From Luteolibacter yonseiensis (lineage in GTDB: Bacteria; Verrucomicrobiota; Verrucomicrobiia; Verrucomicrobiales; Akkermansiaceae): a stretch of DNA of 64,000 bases. The DNA is taken from positions 248,001-312,000 of the forward strand of contig NZ_JAENIK010000011.1 in the NCBI RefSeq assembly GCF_016595465.1. Direction: 5' to 3'. A program made the translations under genes and the position numbers. Positions 31,182 to 40,466 of the stretch are shown here, one piece after another; positions within the stretch are counted from its first letter, which is position 1; every line of letters starts with the position of its first letter. The notes beneath the pieces were generated by a model, which saw nothing but the letters and a program-made list of their open reading frames with translations, was not told the DNA's origin and searched no databases.

Positions 31182-32189
31182 TCAGGGGAGTGTCCTGAGA
31201 ATCTTCCAGTCCTCCTCCGAGACGCAGCAGGGGTCAGCCGCAACCCAGTGGCCGGGTGAGATTTCCCGCAGCGAAAGGTCCTGCCCGATGGTTTCCGGGT
31301 AGCGGGGGTGGCTGATGCGGTGGCCGAACGCACTGCCCGGCGGCGGATCGATCGGCGACGGCACGTCACCCTCCAGCAGGATTTTTTTCCTCACAACACT
31401 CGGATCATGCGAGGGAATGGCGGAGAGGAGCGCCTTGGTGTAGGCGTGGCGGGGATTCTGATAGATCCCGGTGGAGGACGCGAGTTCGACGATCTTGCCG
31501 AGGTACATCACCGCCACGCGATCGCTCACGTGTTTCACCACCGAGAGATCGTGCGCGATGAAAAGGTAGGACAGTCCGAAATCCCGCTGGAGCTCGACCA
31601 GCAGGTTCAGGATCTGCGACTGCACCGAGACATCGAGGGCGGAGACCGGTTCGTCGCAGACGATGAGCTTCGGCTTCAGGGCCAGCGCGCGGGCGATGCC
31701 GATGCGCTGTCGCTGTCCGCCGGAAAATTCGAACGAATACCTCTCCGCCGCGGAAGCGGGCAGGCCGACGCGGTCCAGCAGTTCGTTCACCCAGGTGGTG
31801 CGTTGGCCGCGGGTGCCGAGGCCGTGGATGGCGAATGGTTCCTCGATGATCGAGCGCACGCTCATCCGGGGGTCGAGTGATTCCGCAGGATCCTGGAAAA
31901 TCATCTGGAAGTCCCTGCGCAGCGGCCTCAGGGCTCCCTGGCTTGAATGGGTGATGTCGGTTTTTTCAAAAACGATGTTGCCGGTGCTCGGTTTGATCAG
32001 CCGGACGATGGCCTTCCCGAGCGTGGACTTTCCGCAGCCCGATTCGCCGACAAGTCCGAGCGTCTCGCCCGGTGCGATTGAGAAGGAAACGCCATCCACC
32101 GCACGGACAGCGCCGGTCTGGCGCATCATGACACCGCCACGGACGGGGAAGTGGACGCGGAGATCTTGGACAGAGAGAAGAGAAGTCAT
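31182..32189 (-). CDS. oppF: Oligopeptide ABC transporter ATP-binding protein (OppF type)
   Basis: 335 residues from the ATG at 32189; an ATG 18 nt upstream lies inside the inserted repeat. Walker [10 protein letters not shown], signature FSGGQRQRIGIARAL, Walker B LIVCDEPVSALD and switch His in FIAHDLSVV are all present, and the C-terminal oligopeptide/dipeptide domain includes SPGHWVAADPCC, a Cys-containing motif typical of Opp/Dpp ATPases. It belongs to the minus-strand peptide operon but is separated from oppD by the 508-bp four-helix-bundle cassette. Confidence 0.92.
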   Translation of the reverse strand: MTSLLSVQDLRVHFPVRGGVMMRQTGAVRAVDGVSFSIAPGETLGLVGESGCGKSTLGKAIVRLIKPSTGNIVFEKTDITHSSQGALRPLRRDFQMIFQDPAESLDPRMSVRSIIEEPFAIHGLGTRGQRTTWVNELLDRVGLPASAAERYSFEFSGGQRQRIGIARALALKPKLIVCDEPVSALDVSVQSQILNLLVELQRDFGLSYLFIAHDLSVVKHVSDRVAVMYLGKIVELASSTGIYQNPRHAYTKALLSAIPSHDPSVVRKKILLEGDVPSPIDPPPGSAFGHRISHPRYPETIGQDLSLREISPGHWVAADPCCVSEEDWKILRTLP

Positions 32190-32194
32190 AAGAT

Positions 32195-32239
32195 GAACAT
32201 CGGACATCGAACTTTAAACATCGGACATCGAAAGGAAGA
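32195..32239 (+). repeat. Left inverted repeat arm of the cassette
   Basis: Built from the unit ACATCGGACATCGA, present twice (32197-32210 and 32218-32231) with a 7-bp spacer, followed by AAGGAAGA. Bases 32216-32239 are an exact reverse complement of 32658-32681. Confidence 0.85.
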
Positions 32240-32260
32240 AAAAGAAGAGAAGCGGGAAAA

Positions 32261-32644
32261 TCATGGATCTGAACGGCGGTTTCTTTCGGCGGTGGCGATG
32301 CTGGTATAGAAGATGCGGATAAGTTGATCGGTTTCGTTGAGAAGTTTCGGAATGGTCTCGGTTTGAGGATGCATTGCGGTTCTTTGTATCAGTTTGAGCC
32401 AGCGTTCCGATTCACGGAGCTCTTTCAGAGCGAGGCGCATCTTGTGAATGAAGTCTGCAGGAGATTCGGCGGCTTGCGCTTCGCCATGATGCGAGGCGGG
32501 TGCGGTGCCGGAACGGAGAAGCTGATTTCCCACATGGCGTTCGGCGTAATCTGAAGTCAATTTACGGGTCATGTTGATGATGGCGGCGCCGTAGTCGAGC
32601 AACCGTTCCTCCAAATCATAAACTGGCTCGTCACGATCCTTCAT
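32261..32644 (-). CDS. Four-helix-bundle protein (23S rRNA-intervening-sequence protein family)
   Basis: 127 residues, all helical: DLEERLLDYGAAIINMTRKL, the family-typical ADYAERHVGNQLLRSGTA-like segment (here SDYAERHVGNQLLRSG), EAQAAESPADFIHKMRLALK, ELRESERWLKLIQRT and a last helix with LLNETDQLIRIFYTSI. It resembles proteins encoded in intervening sequences of 23S rRNA genes and the Avd-like accessory family; they form basic pentameric four-helix bundles and may bind nucleic acid. Here the gene is not in rRNA but in a protein operon. It starts 14 bp inside the right repeat arm and ends 21 bp before the left arm. Confidence 0.85.
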   Translation of the reverse strand: MKDRDEPVYDLEERLLDYGAAIINMTRKLTSDYAERHVGNQLLRSGTAPASHHGEAQAAESPADFIHKMRLALKELRESERWLKLIQRTAMHPQTETIPKLLNETDQLIRIFYTSIATAERNRRSDP

Positions 32645-32657
32645 TTTTTCAAATTTC

Positions 32658-32702
32658 TCTTCCTTTCGATGTCCGATGTTTGGCGTTCAATGTTCGATGT
32701 TC
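32658..32702 (-). repeat. Right inverted repeat arm of the cassette
   Basis: Reverse complement of the left arm, with the unit TCGATGTCCGATGT (32666-32679) and a diverged second copy (TCAATGTTCGATGT, 32687-32700). It overlaps the 3' end of oppD and is the immediate upstream region of the four-helix-bundle gene. Confidence 0.85.
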
Positions 32703-33682
32703 GAGGTGCATTCGGGACACGTCTCCACCCAATGGCCGGGCGATACTTCGGCAAACCTCGGCCGCTCGCGGGAGACCGGAGCGGTGCGGCCCATGCGCTG
32801 GCAGAAGCGGCAGCCGTGGGAAAGATCCGCAAGGGAGGCCACCATGCCGGGAATGGTGTTCAACCGGGACTTGGATGGCATGTCGAGCGTGGGGATGGAG
32901 CTGAGGAGCCCCTTGGTATAGGCGTGGAGCGGATTGGCGAAAAGTTCTCCGGCGCTTGCCTGTTCGACGACACGGCCCGCGTACATGACGACCACCTGGT
33001 CGCAACTCTCGGCGATGACCCCGAGATCGTGCGTGATGAGGATGGCGGACATGCCCATCTCCGCCTGGAGCCTCGCCATGAGATCCAGGATCTGCGCCTG
33101 CACGGTGACGTCCAGCGCGGTCGTCGGCTCGTCGGCGATGAGCAGCGACGGACGGCAGGCGAGCGCCATCGCGATGACGATGCGCTGGCGCATGCCGCCG
33201 GACAGGTGGTGCGGGTAGTCCATCATCCGCTGTTCCGGTGCGGGGATTTTCACCAGCTTCAACATTTCCGTGGCGGCGTCCCAGGCGTCCTTTTTGGACA
33301 GGTTCTTGTGAATGCGGAACACCTCGGAAACCTGTCGTCCGATGCGGTGCACGGGATTGAGCGCCGCCATCGGTTCCTGGAAAATCACCCCGATCTCCCC
33401 GCCCCGGACCTTGTGGATCTCCGCGTCGCTCGCGCGGACCAGGTCGCGGCCATGGAAACGGATCTGCCCGCCGAGGATTCTTCCCGCGGGCTGGGGAAGC
33501 AGACGGATGATCGACATGGCGGTCACGCTTTTGCCACAGCCGGATTCGCCGACGATGCCGACCGTCTTTCCCGCGGGCACGTTGAATGACACGTGGTCAA
33601 CCGCGCGGAGCATGCCCCGGTCGGTCTCGAAGGAGGTGATGAGGTTGTCCACCTCGAGGATGTTTTCCGGCTTCTCGGTCAT
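32687..33682 (-). CDS. oppD: Oligopeptide ABC transporter ATP-binding protein (OppD type)
   Basis: 331 residues. Walker [11 protein letters not shown]-loop [13 protein letters not shown], signature [15 protein letters not shown], Walker [13 protein letters not shown], switch His in LITHDLGVI, and C-terminal oligopeptide domain with CRFCQRMG and [12 protein letters not shown]. The last five residues (SNIEH) and the stop codon lie inside the right inverted repeat arm, so insertion of the cassette appears to have replaced the original 3' end, after the last conserved Cys. Its ATG overlaps the stop of the binding-protein gene. Confidence 0.92.
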   Translation of the reverse strand: MTEKPENILEVDNLITSFETDRGMLRAVDHVSFNVPAGKTVGIVGESGCGKSVTAMSIIRLLPQPAGRILGGQIRFHGRDLVRASDAEIHKVRGGEIGVIFQEPMAALNPVHRIGRQVSEVFRIHKNLSKKDAWDAATEMLKLVKIPAPEQRMMDYPHHLSGGMRQRIVIAMALACRPSLLIADEPTTALDVTVQAQILDLMARLQAEMGMSAILITHDLGVIAESCDQVVVMYAGRVVEQASAGELFANPLHAYTKGLLSSIPTLDMPSKSRLNTIPGMVASLADLSHGCRFCQRMGRTAPVSRERPRFAEVSPGHWVETCPECTSNIEH

Positions 33683-35796
33683 GGGGTGCTGGGCGCGGCT
33701 TGCTGGCGGTAGGCGTCGATCACGCGGTTGACTTCCGGGAACTTTTCCCCGTGGCGTTTGGCATCCAGCGTTTCCCTGCGGATGTCTTCATCGATCCAGA
33801 AGCAATAGCCTTCGTGGGGTTCATAGACCACGGGAGGACTCATTTTCGTCTCTTCCGAATCCGGCCACCGGACCCATCGCCACGAGTCGATGCGGTTGAA
33901 CTCGACGGCGTAGGCAGGGACGAAGAAGGCCTCGTCATGGATGAGTTTCTGAACCTTCCACGCGCTGTCGCGGAGCTCCTCCTCATCACGCGCATATCTC
34001 ACCTTGTCGACCAGGATGTCGGTGTCCGGACGCGACCAGACGAAGAAATTGTTCGTCTGCGGTTTCGGATTGCCCTTGTCGTCGAAGGCTCCGGACGAGT
34101 GCAGGAACTGGAAGAACTCCGGGATGGGAGGGGTGGTGTTCCATGCGGAAAAATTCATTTCGTGCTGTTTCTGCATGATCTTCTTGTAAAACACCGTGCC
34201 CTCCAGTCCATCGAGACGGAGATCGAATCCACAGGCCTTCGCGTCTTCCCGGAGAATGGCGAACATCCGGTCAAGCAGGGGCATCGCCTGATAGCTCACC
34301 GATACCGACAGGCGGGTGCCGTCCGGTTTCATGAGGATGCCGTCGTTACCCTCCTTGGTGAAACCCGCCTCGCGGAATGCGTTCCGCGCACCCTCGATGG
34401 AGAAGGGGCGGGCGCTGAGGGAGGGATCGCTGAAGATTCCCAAGCCGTCGTTGAAGGATTTCAGCCGGGTGTAGTCGCCGCGGAACAGGACGTCGATGAC
34501 CTTCTGCCAGTTCATCGCCTGCTGGATGCCGAGGCGGACGTTCCTGTCGTTGAGCGGCGGCTTCGTGACGTTCAGGTAAAGGCCGCGCGGCACCCGGGGA
34601 TACTGGTTGTAGTAGGTGGTTTTCTCCATGTAGCCGTCATAGACTTCGGGGATTTCGGATTTCTCATACCAGATGTCCGGAACCAGGATGAGATAGGAAT
34701 CGAACTCGCCCGCGCGGAAGAGTTCGAACGCCTTCGATTCGTCACGAACGAGCACCGTGACCATCTCGTCGGGATTGAAACGATATTTGTAGTACTTGCG
34801 GTCCTTCGCCCACCAGTTCTTCACGCGGCTCTGGGTGATGGAGACGCCCTTGACCAGTCCCTCCGGCTTCACCTCGTAGGCTCCCGTCGTGGGCGGGAAC
34901 AGCCACTGGTAGCGCTCGGCGTAGTCGGGGCCGTAATTTTCATAGAATTTCGGATTGGCCGGAACAATGGCGCCGGCGTTGAACGCGGTGTAGACCGTGG
35001 GCTCGGGCAGCGTGACGGCGACCACATCTTCTCCGTAGGTCGTGATCTGCGCGTAGGTGTCGCGGAAAAACTCCTTGGTGAACGGGTTGACCACATTGTC
35101 CGAAACCCGGACATAAACCGCGAGCATGACATCCAGCGCCTTCACCCGGAGTCCGTCGGAGTAGGTGGCTTCGGGATCGATCTTCATGAAAACGGTGCGT
35201 CCGTCCGGAGTCACCGCCCAGGAGCTGGCCACCCCGGGGATCTCCTTCATGGTGCCGGGGTGCAATGTCACGAGCGGTAGTTCGATGTTGTCATACATGT
35301 CCGCGCGGAACCCGTTGTTCGCGTTCGGTCCGAAGGGCCGGATGGTCGGTGGGAAGCTGAGCTTGGCGAAGTGCCTGCGGATCACTCCGCCTTTCTTCGC
35401 GTCCGGATCACCGATCTCGGGCTGGTCCAGTCCGTTCACCCATACCAGGTCCGTGGGGATCTGCGAAGGATCGCCGAACTTGAAATAATCACCCAGGGAG
35501 ATCCGGAACGCCCATTTTTCCATCTCCCGTTTGAGAGCGGCGGCGCGGATTTCCAGAGTGGCTTTCGCATCGCCTTCGGCGGCGTTCGCGATGTTTGCCT
35601 CGACGCTTTCCAACTCCTTGCGGGTGGTTTCCTGCTGGGTGAGAAGGAAGCCGGCGATGTGCTTGTTGTAAACGGGCACGAATTCCTTGAAGCCCATGCC
35701 GCGCCTGACCTCTGTCGTCCCCTTGCGGCAGCCCGTCGCCAGGAAGAGGCACGAGATGGCTGTCAGAAAAACGGTGATGGATAGGACGCGGCGCAT
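33679..35796 (-). CDS. Peptide ABC transporter substrate-binding lipoprotein (YejA-like)
   Basis: 705 residues. The start at 35796 gives a lipoprotein signal (MRRVLSITVFLTAISCLFLA, then TGC); upstream in-frame codons are Arg/His-rich and belong to yejE in another frame. The mature protein is a family-5 extracellular solute-binding protein with an added N-terminal coiled stretch (about residues 40-80). Motifs include ASSWAVTPDGRTVFMKID, TYSDGLRVKALDVMLAV and NVRLGIQQAMNW. Size and permease partners suggest the YejA group (peptides, microcin-C-like). The start overlaps the permease stop (ATGA). Confidence 0.85.
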   Translation of the reverse strand: MRRVLSITVFLTAISCLFLATGCRKGTTEVRRGMGFKEFVPVYNKHIAGFLLTQQETTRKELESVEANIANAAEGDAKATLEIRAAALKREMEKWAFRISLGDYFKFGDPSQIPTDLVWVNGLDQPEIGDPDAKKGGVIRRHFAKLSFPPTIRPFGPNANNGFRADMYDNIELPLVTLHPGTMKEIPGVASSWAVTPDGRTVFMKIDPEATYSDGLRVKALDVMLAVYVRVSDNVVNPFTKEFFRDTYAQITTYGEDVVAVTLPEPTVYTAFNAGAIVPANPKFYENYGPDYAERYQWLFPPTTGAYEVKPEGLVKGVSITQSRVKNWWAKDRKYYKYRFNPDEMVTVLVRDESKAFELFRAGEFDSYLILVPDIWYEKSEIPEVYDGYMEKTTYYNQYPRVPRGLYLNVTKPPLNDRNVRLGIQQAMNWQKVIDVLFRGDYTRLKSFNDGLGIFSDPSLSARPFSIEGARNAFREAGFTKEGNDGILMKPDGTRLSVSVSYQAMPLLDRMFAILREDAKACGFDLRLDGLEGTVFYKKIMQKQHEMNFSAWNTTPPIPEFFQFLHSSGAFDDKGNPKPQTNNFFVWSRPDTDILVDKVRYARDEEELRDSAWKVQKLIHDEAFFVPAYAVEFNRIDSWRWVRWPDSEETKMSPPVVYEPHEGYCFWIDEDIRRETLDAKRHGEKFPEVNRVIDAYRQQAAPSTP

Positions 35797-37367
35797 CAGC
35801 GGTAGTAGGTGAATTTTTTCGGATCGAAGGCTTCGCGGATGCCCTCCCCGACGAAGGTGATGAGCACGAGAAGCCCGACGAGTGCGGAGAAGGTGGCGGT
35901 GACGAGCCATGGCGCGGAGAGGTTCGACAGGCCGTCGTTCAAAAGCCGTCCCCATGTCGCATACTCCGGAGGCAGTCCGAAGCCGAGGTAGTCGAGCGCG
36001 GTCAGGGAGAAGATCAGCGCGGACATGGAAAACGGCAGAAGCGTCACGATGATCGCCAGCGTGTTCGGCAGCAGGTGGGTGAAGATGATGCGCGGAGCGC
36101 GCGCGCCCAGCACCCGGGCTGCGGAAATGTAGTCGCGACCCTTGTCCCGGTAGGCCGCGGTCCGCATGAGCATGGCGATGCTGATCCAGCCGAAGATCAT
36201 CAGGATGCCGAGGATCACGGGCAGGCCCTTGAAACGCTCCGGAACCATGCTGGAGAGGATGATCACGACGAAAAGAAACGGCACGTTCACGAAAATCTCG
36301 ACCACCCGGTTCGAGAGGATGTCGAACCAGCCGCCGAGATACCCCATGAGCATCCCGATCGTGATCCCTATCAGATAGATGATGGGCAGGTAGATGAGCG
36401 CCGCCTTGAGGTTCACCTGCAGGCCTCCGTAGAGGTAGGCAAGCACGTCATAACCTTGGGAGGTGGTGCCCAGCAGGTTGCCCGTTTCGAGCATGGGAGG
36501 GGCGGGGTGATACTTCATCGCGCGCAGGTCGCTGGCCTCGCGGTAGAGGAAGTCCTCCTTGCTGCCGGGACCGTTGTATTTCTCGCTGATCAGGACGCCG
36601 TCACGATAGTCGGCGCTGTAGATGGGCGCGCCCTTTTCATCCCAACCGTCCGCCGGACCGTTGTAGAGGCCGCGGCGCATCGTGTAGCGGATGTGGACGC
36701 GGGCCTGTTCCACATTGTAAAAATTCGCCACCAGTCCGAAGTATGGCTGGTCGCTCCCGGCCTGGTGGTATTTGCCATCCTTGAGAACCATGCTTCTCGA
36801 GCGCGGTGGCAGGGTGTCGCCGGTCGGGTCATACGCCACGAGGGGCATGATGACCCGTCCCTTGCCCGTGGTTTTGAAAACCCGTTTTAATTCACGGTAG
36901 TCGGCGGCGGCCTCCTCGCGCTCGCCCATCATGCCGAAATCCTTGTTCTTCAGGTCGGTGGGAAGGAACGCCGGGAACCGCCACCTGCCATCCTGTTCCA
37001 CCGCGAGAGCGCGCTTGCCGACGACCACCTGGTCCAGCCCGGCGATGCCCGCGAGGCACAGCAGGATCAGCAGCGAGTAATACCCGCGCTTGATCGCCTT
37101 GAACCGCTGGATTTTCCGCAATGTCACGGGATTCGGCGGGCCGGATGTCCACGAGCGGACAACCATGGTCAGGCCGGCCAGACAGAGGATGCCCGAGGCC
37201 AGCCAGCCGAACCACGGGAACACCACCGCTCCTTCGCTGCTGTTCAGCCAGGGAATCTGGCGGCTTGTTTCAAAGAACCAGCGGGCCGTCGGGAAGGCGA
37301 TGCCGCAGGTTTCCCCGATGATGGCGAGCACTCCGATGAGTGAGAGTAGGAATCCGGTGGTTCGCAT
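35796..37367 (-). CDS. Peptide ABC transporter permease (YejE/OppC-like)
   Basis: 523 residues. The ATG at 37367 follows the upstream permease stop by 4 bp. Three N-terminal membrane segments and a long periplasmic insertion (about residues 140-290, with NKDFGMMGEREEAAADYREL) precede the usual permease core of five to six segments. The binding-protein-dependent loop that docks on the ATPase is RDYISAARVLGARAPRIIFT. The insertion and N-terminal extension match the YejE group. It works with the YejB-like permease upstream. Confidence 0.87.
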   Translation of the reverse strand: MRTTGFLLSLIGVLAIIGETCGIAFPTARWFFETSRQIPWLNSSEGAVVFPWFGWLASGILCLAGLTMVVRSWTSGPPNPVTLRKIQRFKAIKRGYYSLLILLCLAGIAGLDQVVVGKRALAVEQDGRWRFPAFLPTDLKNKDFGMMGEREEAAADYRELKRVFKTTGKGRVIMPLVAYDPTGDTLPPRSRSMVLKDGKYHQAGSDQPYFGLVANFYNVEQARVHIRYTMRRGLYNGPADGWDEKGAPIYSADYRDGVLISEKYNGPGSKEDFLYREASDLRAMKYHPAPPMLETGNLLGTTSQGYDVLAYLYGGLQVNLKAALIYLPIIYLIGITIGMLMGYLGGWFDILSNRVVEIFVNVPFLFVVIILSSMVPERFKGLPVILGILMIFGWISIAMLMRTAAYRDKGRDYISAARVLGARAPRIIFTHLLPNTLAIIVTLLPFSMSALIFSLTALDYLGFGLPPEYATWGRLLNDGLSNLSAPWLVTATFSALVGLLVLITFVGEGIREAFDPKKFTYYR

Positions 37368-37371
37368 CGTG

Positions 37372-38709
37372 TCAGTCGAATTTGACCCGCGGATCGACAA
37401 GCGCGACCGCGAAGTCTGAAATGATATTGCCCACCAGCATCAGCAGCGCCGCGATCGTGAGGGTTCCCATGATGACGGGCACGTCGAACTCGACCACCGA
37501 CCGGTATTGGAGCAGCCCGAAGCCCTGGATGTCGAAGACGGTCTCGATGAGCATCGAGCCGCTCACGAAGATGGTGATCAGGTCCCCGAGATTGGTGGCC
37601 ACCGGAATCATGGAATTCCGGAACGCATGGCCGAAGACCGCCTTGCGGAAACTCGCGCCCTTCGCGACGGCCGTCCGCACGTAGTCGGCGGCGAGGTTGT
37701 CCATCAGGCTGTTCTTGGTGAGCATCGTCAGCATGGCGAAACTGCCGATGACATAGCAGACGAGCGGCAGTACCGTGTGATGGGCGATGTCCTTGAACTG
37801 GTCCCACCGGGCCATCTGGTCGAAGCCGGCGCTCGTCAGCCCGAAAAGCGGGAACCAGTTCGCGCGGGCTCCCAGATGCACCAGCAGGATGGCCCCCAGC
37901 GCGAATCCCGGGATGGAATAGCCGAGGAAAATCAGCACCGAACTGGCAGAATCGACGAATGTGCGGTGCTTCAGGGCCTTCAATACGCCGAGCGGCAGGC
38001 TCACCGCATAGCTGATGAATGCCGTGAGCAGGCCGAAATAGACGGCGACGGGCATACGCGAGCCGATCATCTCGACGACCGGGTCCTGATAAATCGTCGA
38101 CCGCCCCAGGTCTCCTTGGAAAAGGCCGGCGAACCTCGTGCGGTAGACGACAACCCGCGGACGGTAGGAAGGTTTTTTATCGATGCCCGGATTCCGCCGG
38201 GCGAATCGCTCCTGGCGATCCGCCTCGGATTCGTAGCGGACGTTCCAATTTTCCTCGGAAATCGGCCTGCCGGTATCGGCAAAAACAGCGGAGACGATCT
38301 TCTCGCCGGACCGGGTGACGTGGGCCATCCGGCCATCGCCCCGGAGCACGACGGGCGCCACCGTTTCCGCATCCGGAGCGCCACCGATCATCTCGTCCGT
38401 CCGCGTGCCGTATTCGGCCTTGGAAATATTCGTCTCGCGGGGCACCACCCCGAGCCACTGGCCATAGGCGGCGAGCGTCGGCTTATCGAGGCCGAACTGT
38501 TCTTCCAGTTCCTCCATCTGTTCCTCGCTCATCCCGCCCTGCGAGCTGGCGGAACCGCCTTTTGATCCTTTCTGGGATTCCGCCGCCTGCTGGAGCATCC
38601 GGTCCATCGAACCGCCGGGGACGAAACGCGTGATGGTGAAGACCAGCAGCGTGATGCCGAGCAATGTCGGCGGAATCAGCAACAGACGTCTGAGAAAGTA
38701 ACTTTTCAC
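37372..38709 (-). CDS. Peptide ABC transporter permease (YejB/OppB-like)
   Basis: 445 residues from the GTG at 38709 (VKSYFLRRLLLIPPTLLGIT); an ATG 45 nt further upstream is possible. The first membrane segment is followed by a charged periplasmic insert rich in Gly/Ser/Gln/Glu (about residues 50-80) and a longer insert up to residue ~190, then the permease core with the EAA-type loop ADYVRTAVAKGASFRKAVFG. First gene of the minus-strand peptide operon. The 120-bp gap to the divergent oppA must hold both promoters. Confidence 0.87.
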   Translation of the reverse strand: MKSYFLRRLLLIPPTLLGITLLVFTITRFVPGGSMDRMLQQAAESQKGSKGGSASSQGGMSEEQMEELEEQFGLDKPTLAAYGQWLGVVPRETNISKAEYGTRTDEMIGGAPDAETVAPVVLRGDGRMAHVTRSGEKIVSAVFADTGRPISEENWNVRYESEADRQERFARRNPGIDKKPSYRPRVVVYRTRFAGLFQGDLGRSTIYQDPVVEMIGSRMPVAVYFGLLTAFISYAVSLPLGVLKALKHRTFVDSASSVLIFLGYSIPGFALGAILLVHLGARANWFPLFGLTSAGFDQMARWDQFKDIAHHTVLPLVCYVIGSFAMLTMLTKNSLMDNLAADYVRTAVAKGASFRKAVFGHAFRNSMIPVATNLGDLITIFVSGSMLIETVFDIQGFGLLQYRSVVEFDVPVIMGTLTIAALLMLVGNIISDFAVALVDPRVKFD

Positions 38710-38829
38710 AATGGAAGCACGCGTGGGTTTTAGCCGTCCGCCGGGATCATGCAAGCAGAGGATCGGCCATTTCCGCTCATGGGAAAGCGATTTTTGAAAA
38801 ATTGGCCTGCATTACGCATCGGCGGCGTC

Positions 38830-40455
38830 ATGCTTCACCGCGTGATGTTTCGTAGTCTGCTGATAATTACATCCCCGTTCCTTTTTTTGCTCTGCTCCTG
38901 CCAAAAAGAGTCGCAGGTGGACAAGGCGACCCGCGAAGGAATCCTGCTGGTGGGCAATGCCAATGAGCCGAAAGGGCTCGATCCGCACATCGTTTCCGGC
39001 GTCATCGAGGCGAACATCCTGCGGGCCTTGTTCGAGGGGTTGATCGCCAGCGACCCTGCGAGCGACACCGCCACTCCCGGCGGGGCCGCGCTCGAAGTCA
39101 CGCCGGACGCCACCGCCACCGTGTGGACCGCCAAGCTGCGGCCCGATGGAAAATGGTCGGACGGCGTGCAGGTGACCGCACAGGATTTCACCTTCGCCTA
39201 CGAGCGCATGCTCACCCCGGAGCTGGGCGCGAAGTATGCCGAGATGCTGTATTTCATGAAGGGCGCGGAGGATTTCAACAAAGGAAAGACCACCGACTTC
39301 TCCACCGTCGGCGTGAAGGCGCTCGACGACCATACCCTGCAGATCTCGCTTCGCGGCCCCACTCCCTATTTCCGGGAAATCCTGAAGCACTACACCTGGA
39401 CCGCCGTCCCGCGCCACGTCGTGCTGAAGTATGGCAAGATCGGCCAGCGCGGAAACGCGTGGACACGTCCGGAAAACATCGTCGGGAACGGGCCTTACAA
39501 GTTGAAGTCCTGGCGGCGCACCGACCATGTGGAGGTCGAGCGGAATCCCCACTATTGGGATGCGAAAAACGTCACACTCAACGGCGTCCGTTTCCTGCCG
39601 ATCTCGAACACCTACACCGAGGGCCGCATGTTCCGCAACGGCCAGCTCCACACCACCTATACCGCCACTCCGGAAGTCGTGGACCTGATGAAAAAGGAGC
39701 ATCCCGAGGAACTCCGTCAGGAACCCTATGTCGGCACCGCCTTCTTCCGGTTCAACACCCAGCGGAAACCCCTCGACGACATCCGCGTCCGCCAGGCGCT
39801 CAGCTACGCCACGGATCGCCAGGCCATTTGTGATAATGTCTTCCGGGGCTACAAGCCCGCCTATGCGCTGACCCCGCCGATGGGTGCGTACGACCCGCCC
39901 CACATCGCGGCATATGACAAGGCCAAGGCCCGGAAGCTTCTCGCCGATGCCGGTTATCCCGGAGGCAAGGGATTTCCCCGCCTGAAAATCCTCATCGCCA
40001 GTCGTGAAACCGCCGCCACCCTCGCCCAGGCGACCCAGGCCATGTGGCGGGACATACTCGGCATCGAGGTCGAGATCGAGAACAAGGAATGGAACGCCTA
40101 CCTCGTCGCCACCCAGGAAGGTGACTACGATATTTCCTACGGTGGATGGATCGGGGATTATCTGGATCCTCTCACTTTCGTGGAAATGTGGACCCCGGGA
40201 AATGGTAACAACAACACGGGTTGGGCGAATGATGATTTCGTGAAACTCCTCCAGGAGTCCTATCAGGATTCGGACAGCGGCCACCGCTTCGCTCTCCTTC
40301 ACAAGGCCGAGTCCCTGCTCATCGAGGAGGCTCCGATCCTCGTCATCGCCTGGCAGGCTCGGAACTACCTGCTCCACCCGTCCGTCGAGGGGTGGAATCC
40401 GTTGCTGCTTTCCAACAACCCCTATCAATATCTCCGCCTCGTTCCAGGCCGCTGA
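38830..40455 (+). CDS. oppA: Oligopeptide ABC transporter substrate-binding lipoprotein (OppA type)
   Basis: 541 residues. Signal peptide with a lipobox near FLLCSC. Typical family-5 solute-binding features: NANEPKGLDPHIVSGVIEAN, a GLIASDP segment, the signature WTAKLRPDGKWSDGVQVTAQ, YPWYFREI-like FREILKHYTWTAVP, NGPYKLKSW, and PLDDIRVRQALSYATDRQAI. It binds peptides in the periplasm and hands them to OppBC. Start at 38830 is chosen over two other in-frame ATGs (38749 and 38845). Followed by oppB after 11 bp. Confidence 0.9.
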   Translation: MLHRVMFRSLLIITSPFLFLLCSCQKESQVDKATREGILLVGNANEPKGLDPHIVSGVIEANILRALFEGLIASDPASDTATPGGAALEVTPDATATVWTAKLRPDGKWSDGVQVTAQDFTFAYERMLTPELGAKYAEMLYFMKGAEDFNKGKTTDFSTVGVKALDDHTLQISLRGPTPYFREILKHYTWTAVPRHVVLKYGKIGQRGNAWTRPENIVGNGPYKLKSWRRTDHVEVERNPHYWDAKNVTLNGVRFLPISNTYTEGRMFRNGQLHTTYTATPEVVDLMKKEHPEELRQEPYVGTAFFRFNTQRKPLDDIRVRQALSYATDRQAICDNVFRGYKPAYALTPPMGAYDPPHIAAYDKAKARKLLADAGYPGGKGFPRLKILIASRETAATLAQATQAMWRDILGIEVEIENKEWNAYLVATQEGDYDISYGGWIGDYLDPLTFVEMWTPGNGNNNTGWANDDFVKLLQESYQDSDSGHRFALLHKAESLLIEEAPILVIAWQARNYLLHPSVEGWNPLLLSNNPYQYLRLVPGR

Positions 40456-40466
40456 TTTCCTCCGCC

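Larger units (their letters stand above)
32195..32702. mobile_element. Cassette: four-helix-bundle gene flanked by ~45-bp inverted repeats
   Basis: The left arm (32195-32239) and right arm (32658-32702) are inverted copies. The inner 24 bp (32216-32239 versus 32658-32681) are identical, and the outer 21 bp match at 16 positions. The only gene inside reads on the minus strand. The unit sits precisely at the oppD-oppF junction of an operon whose neighbours otherwise overlap. The right arm provides the last codons and stop of oppD (ending TSNIEH), and the left arm lies 5 bp from the oppF start. No transposase is encoded, so it would have to move in trans or be a non-autonomous or repeat-borne element. 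Confidence 0.6.
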
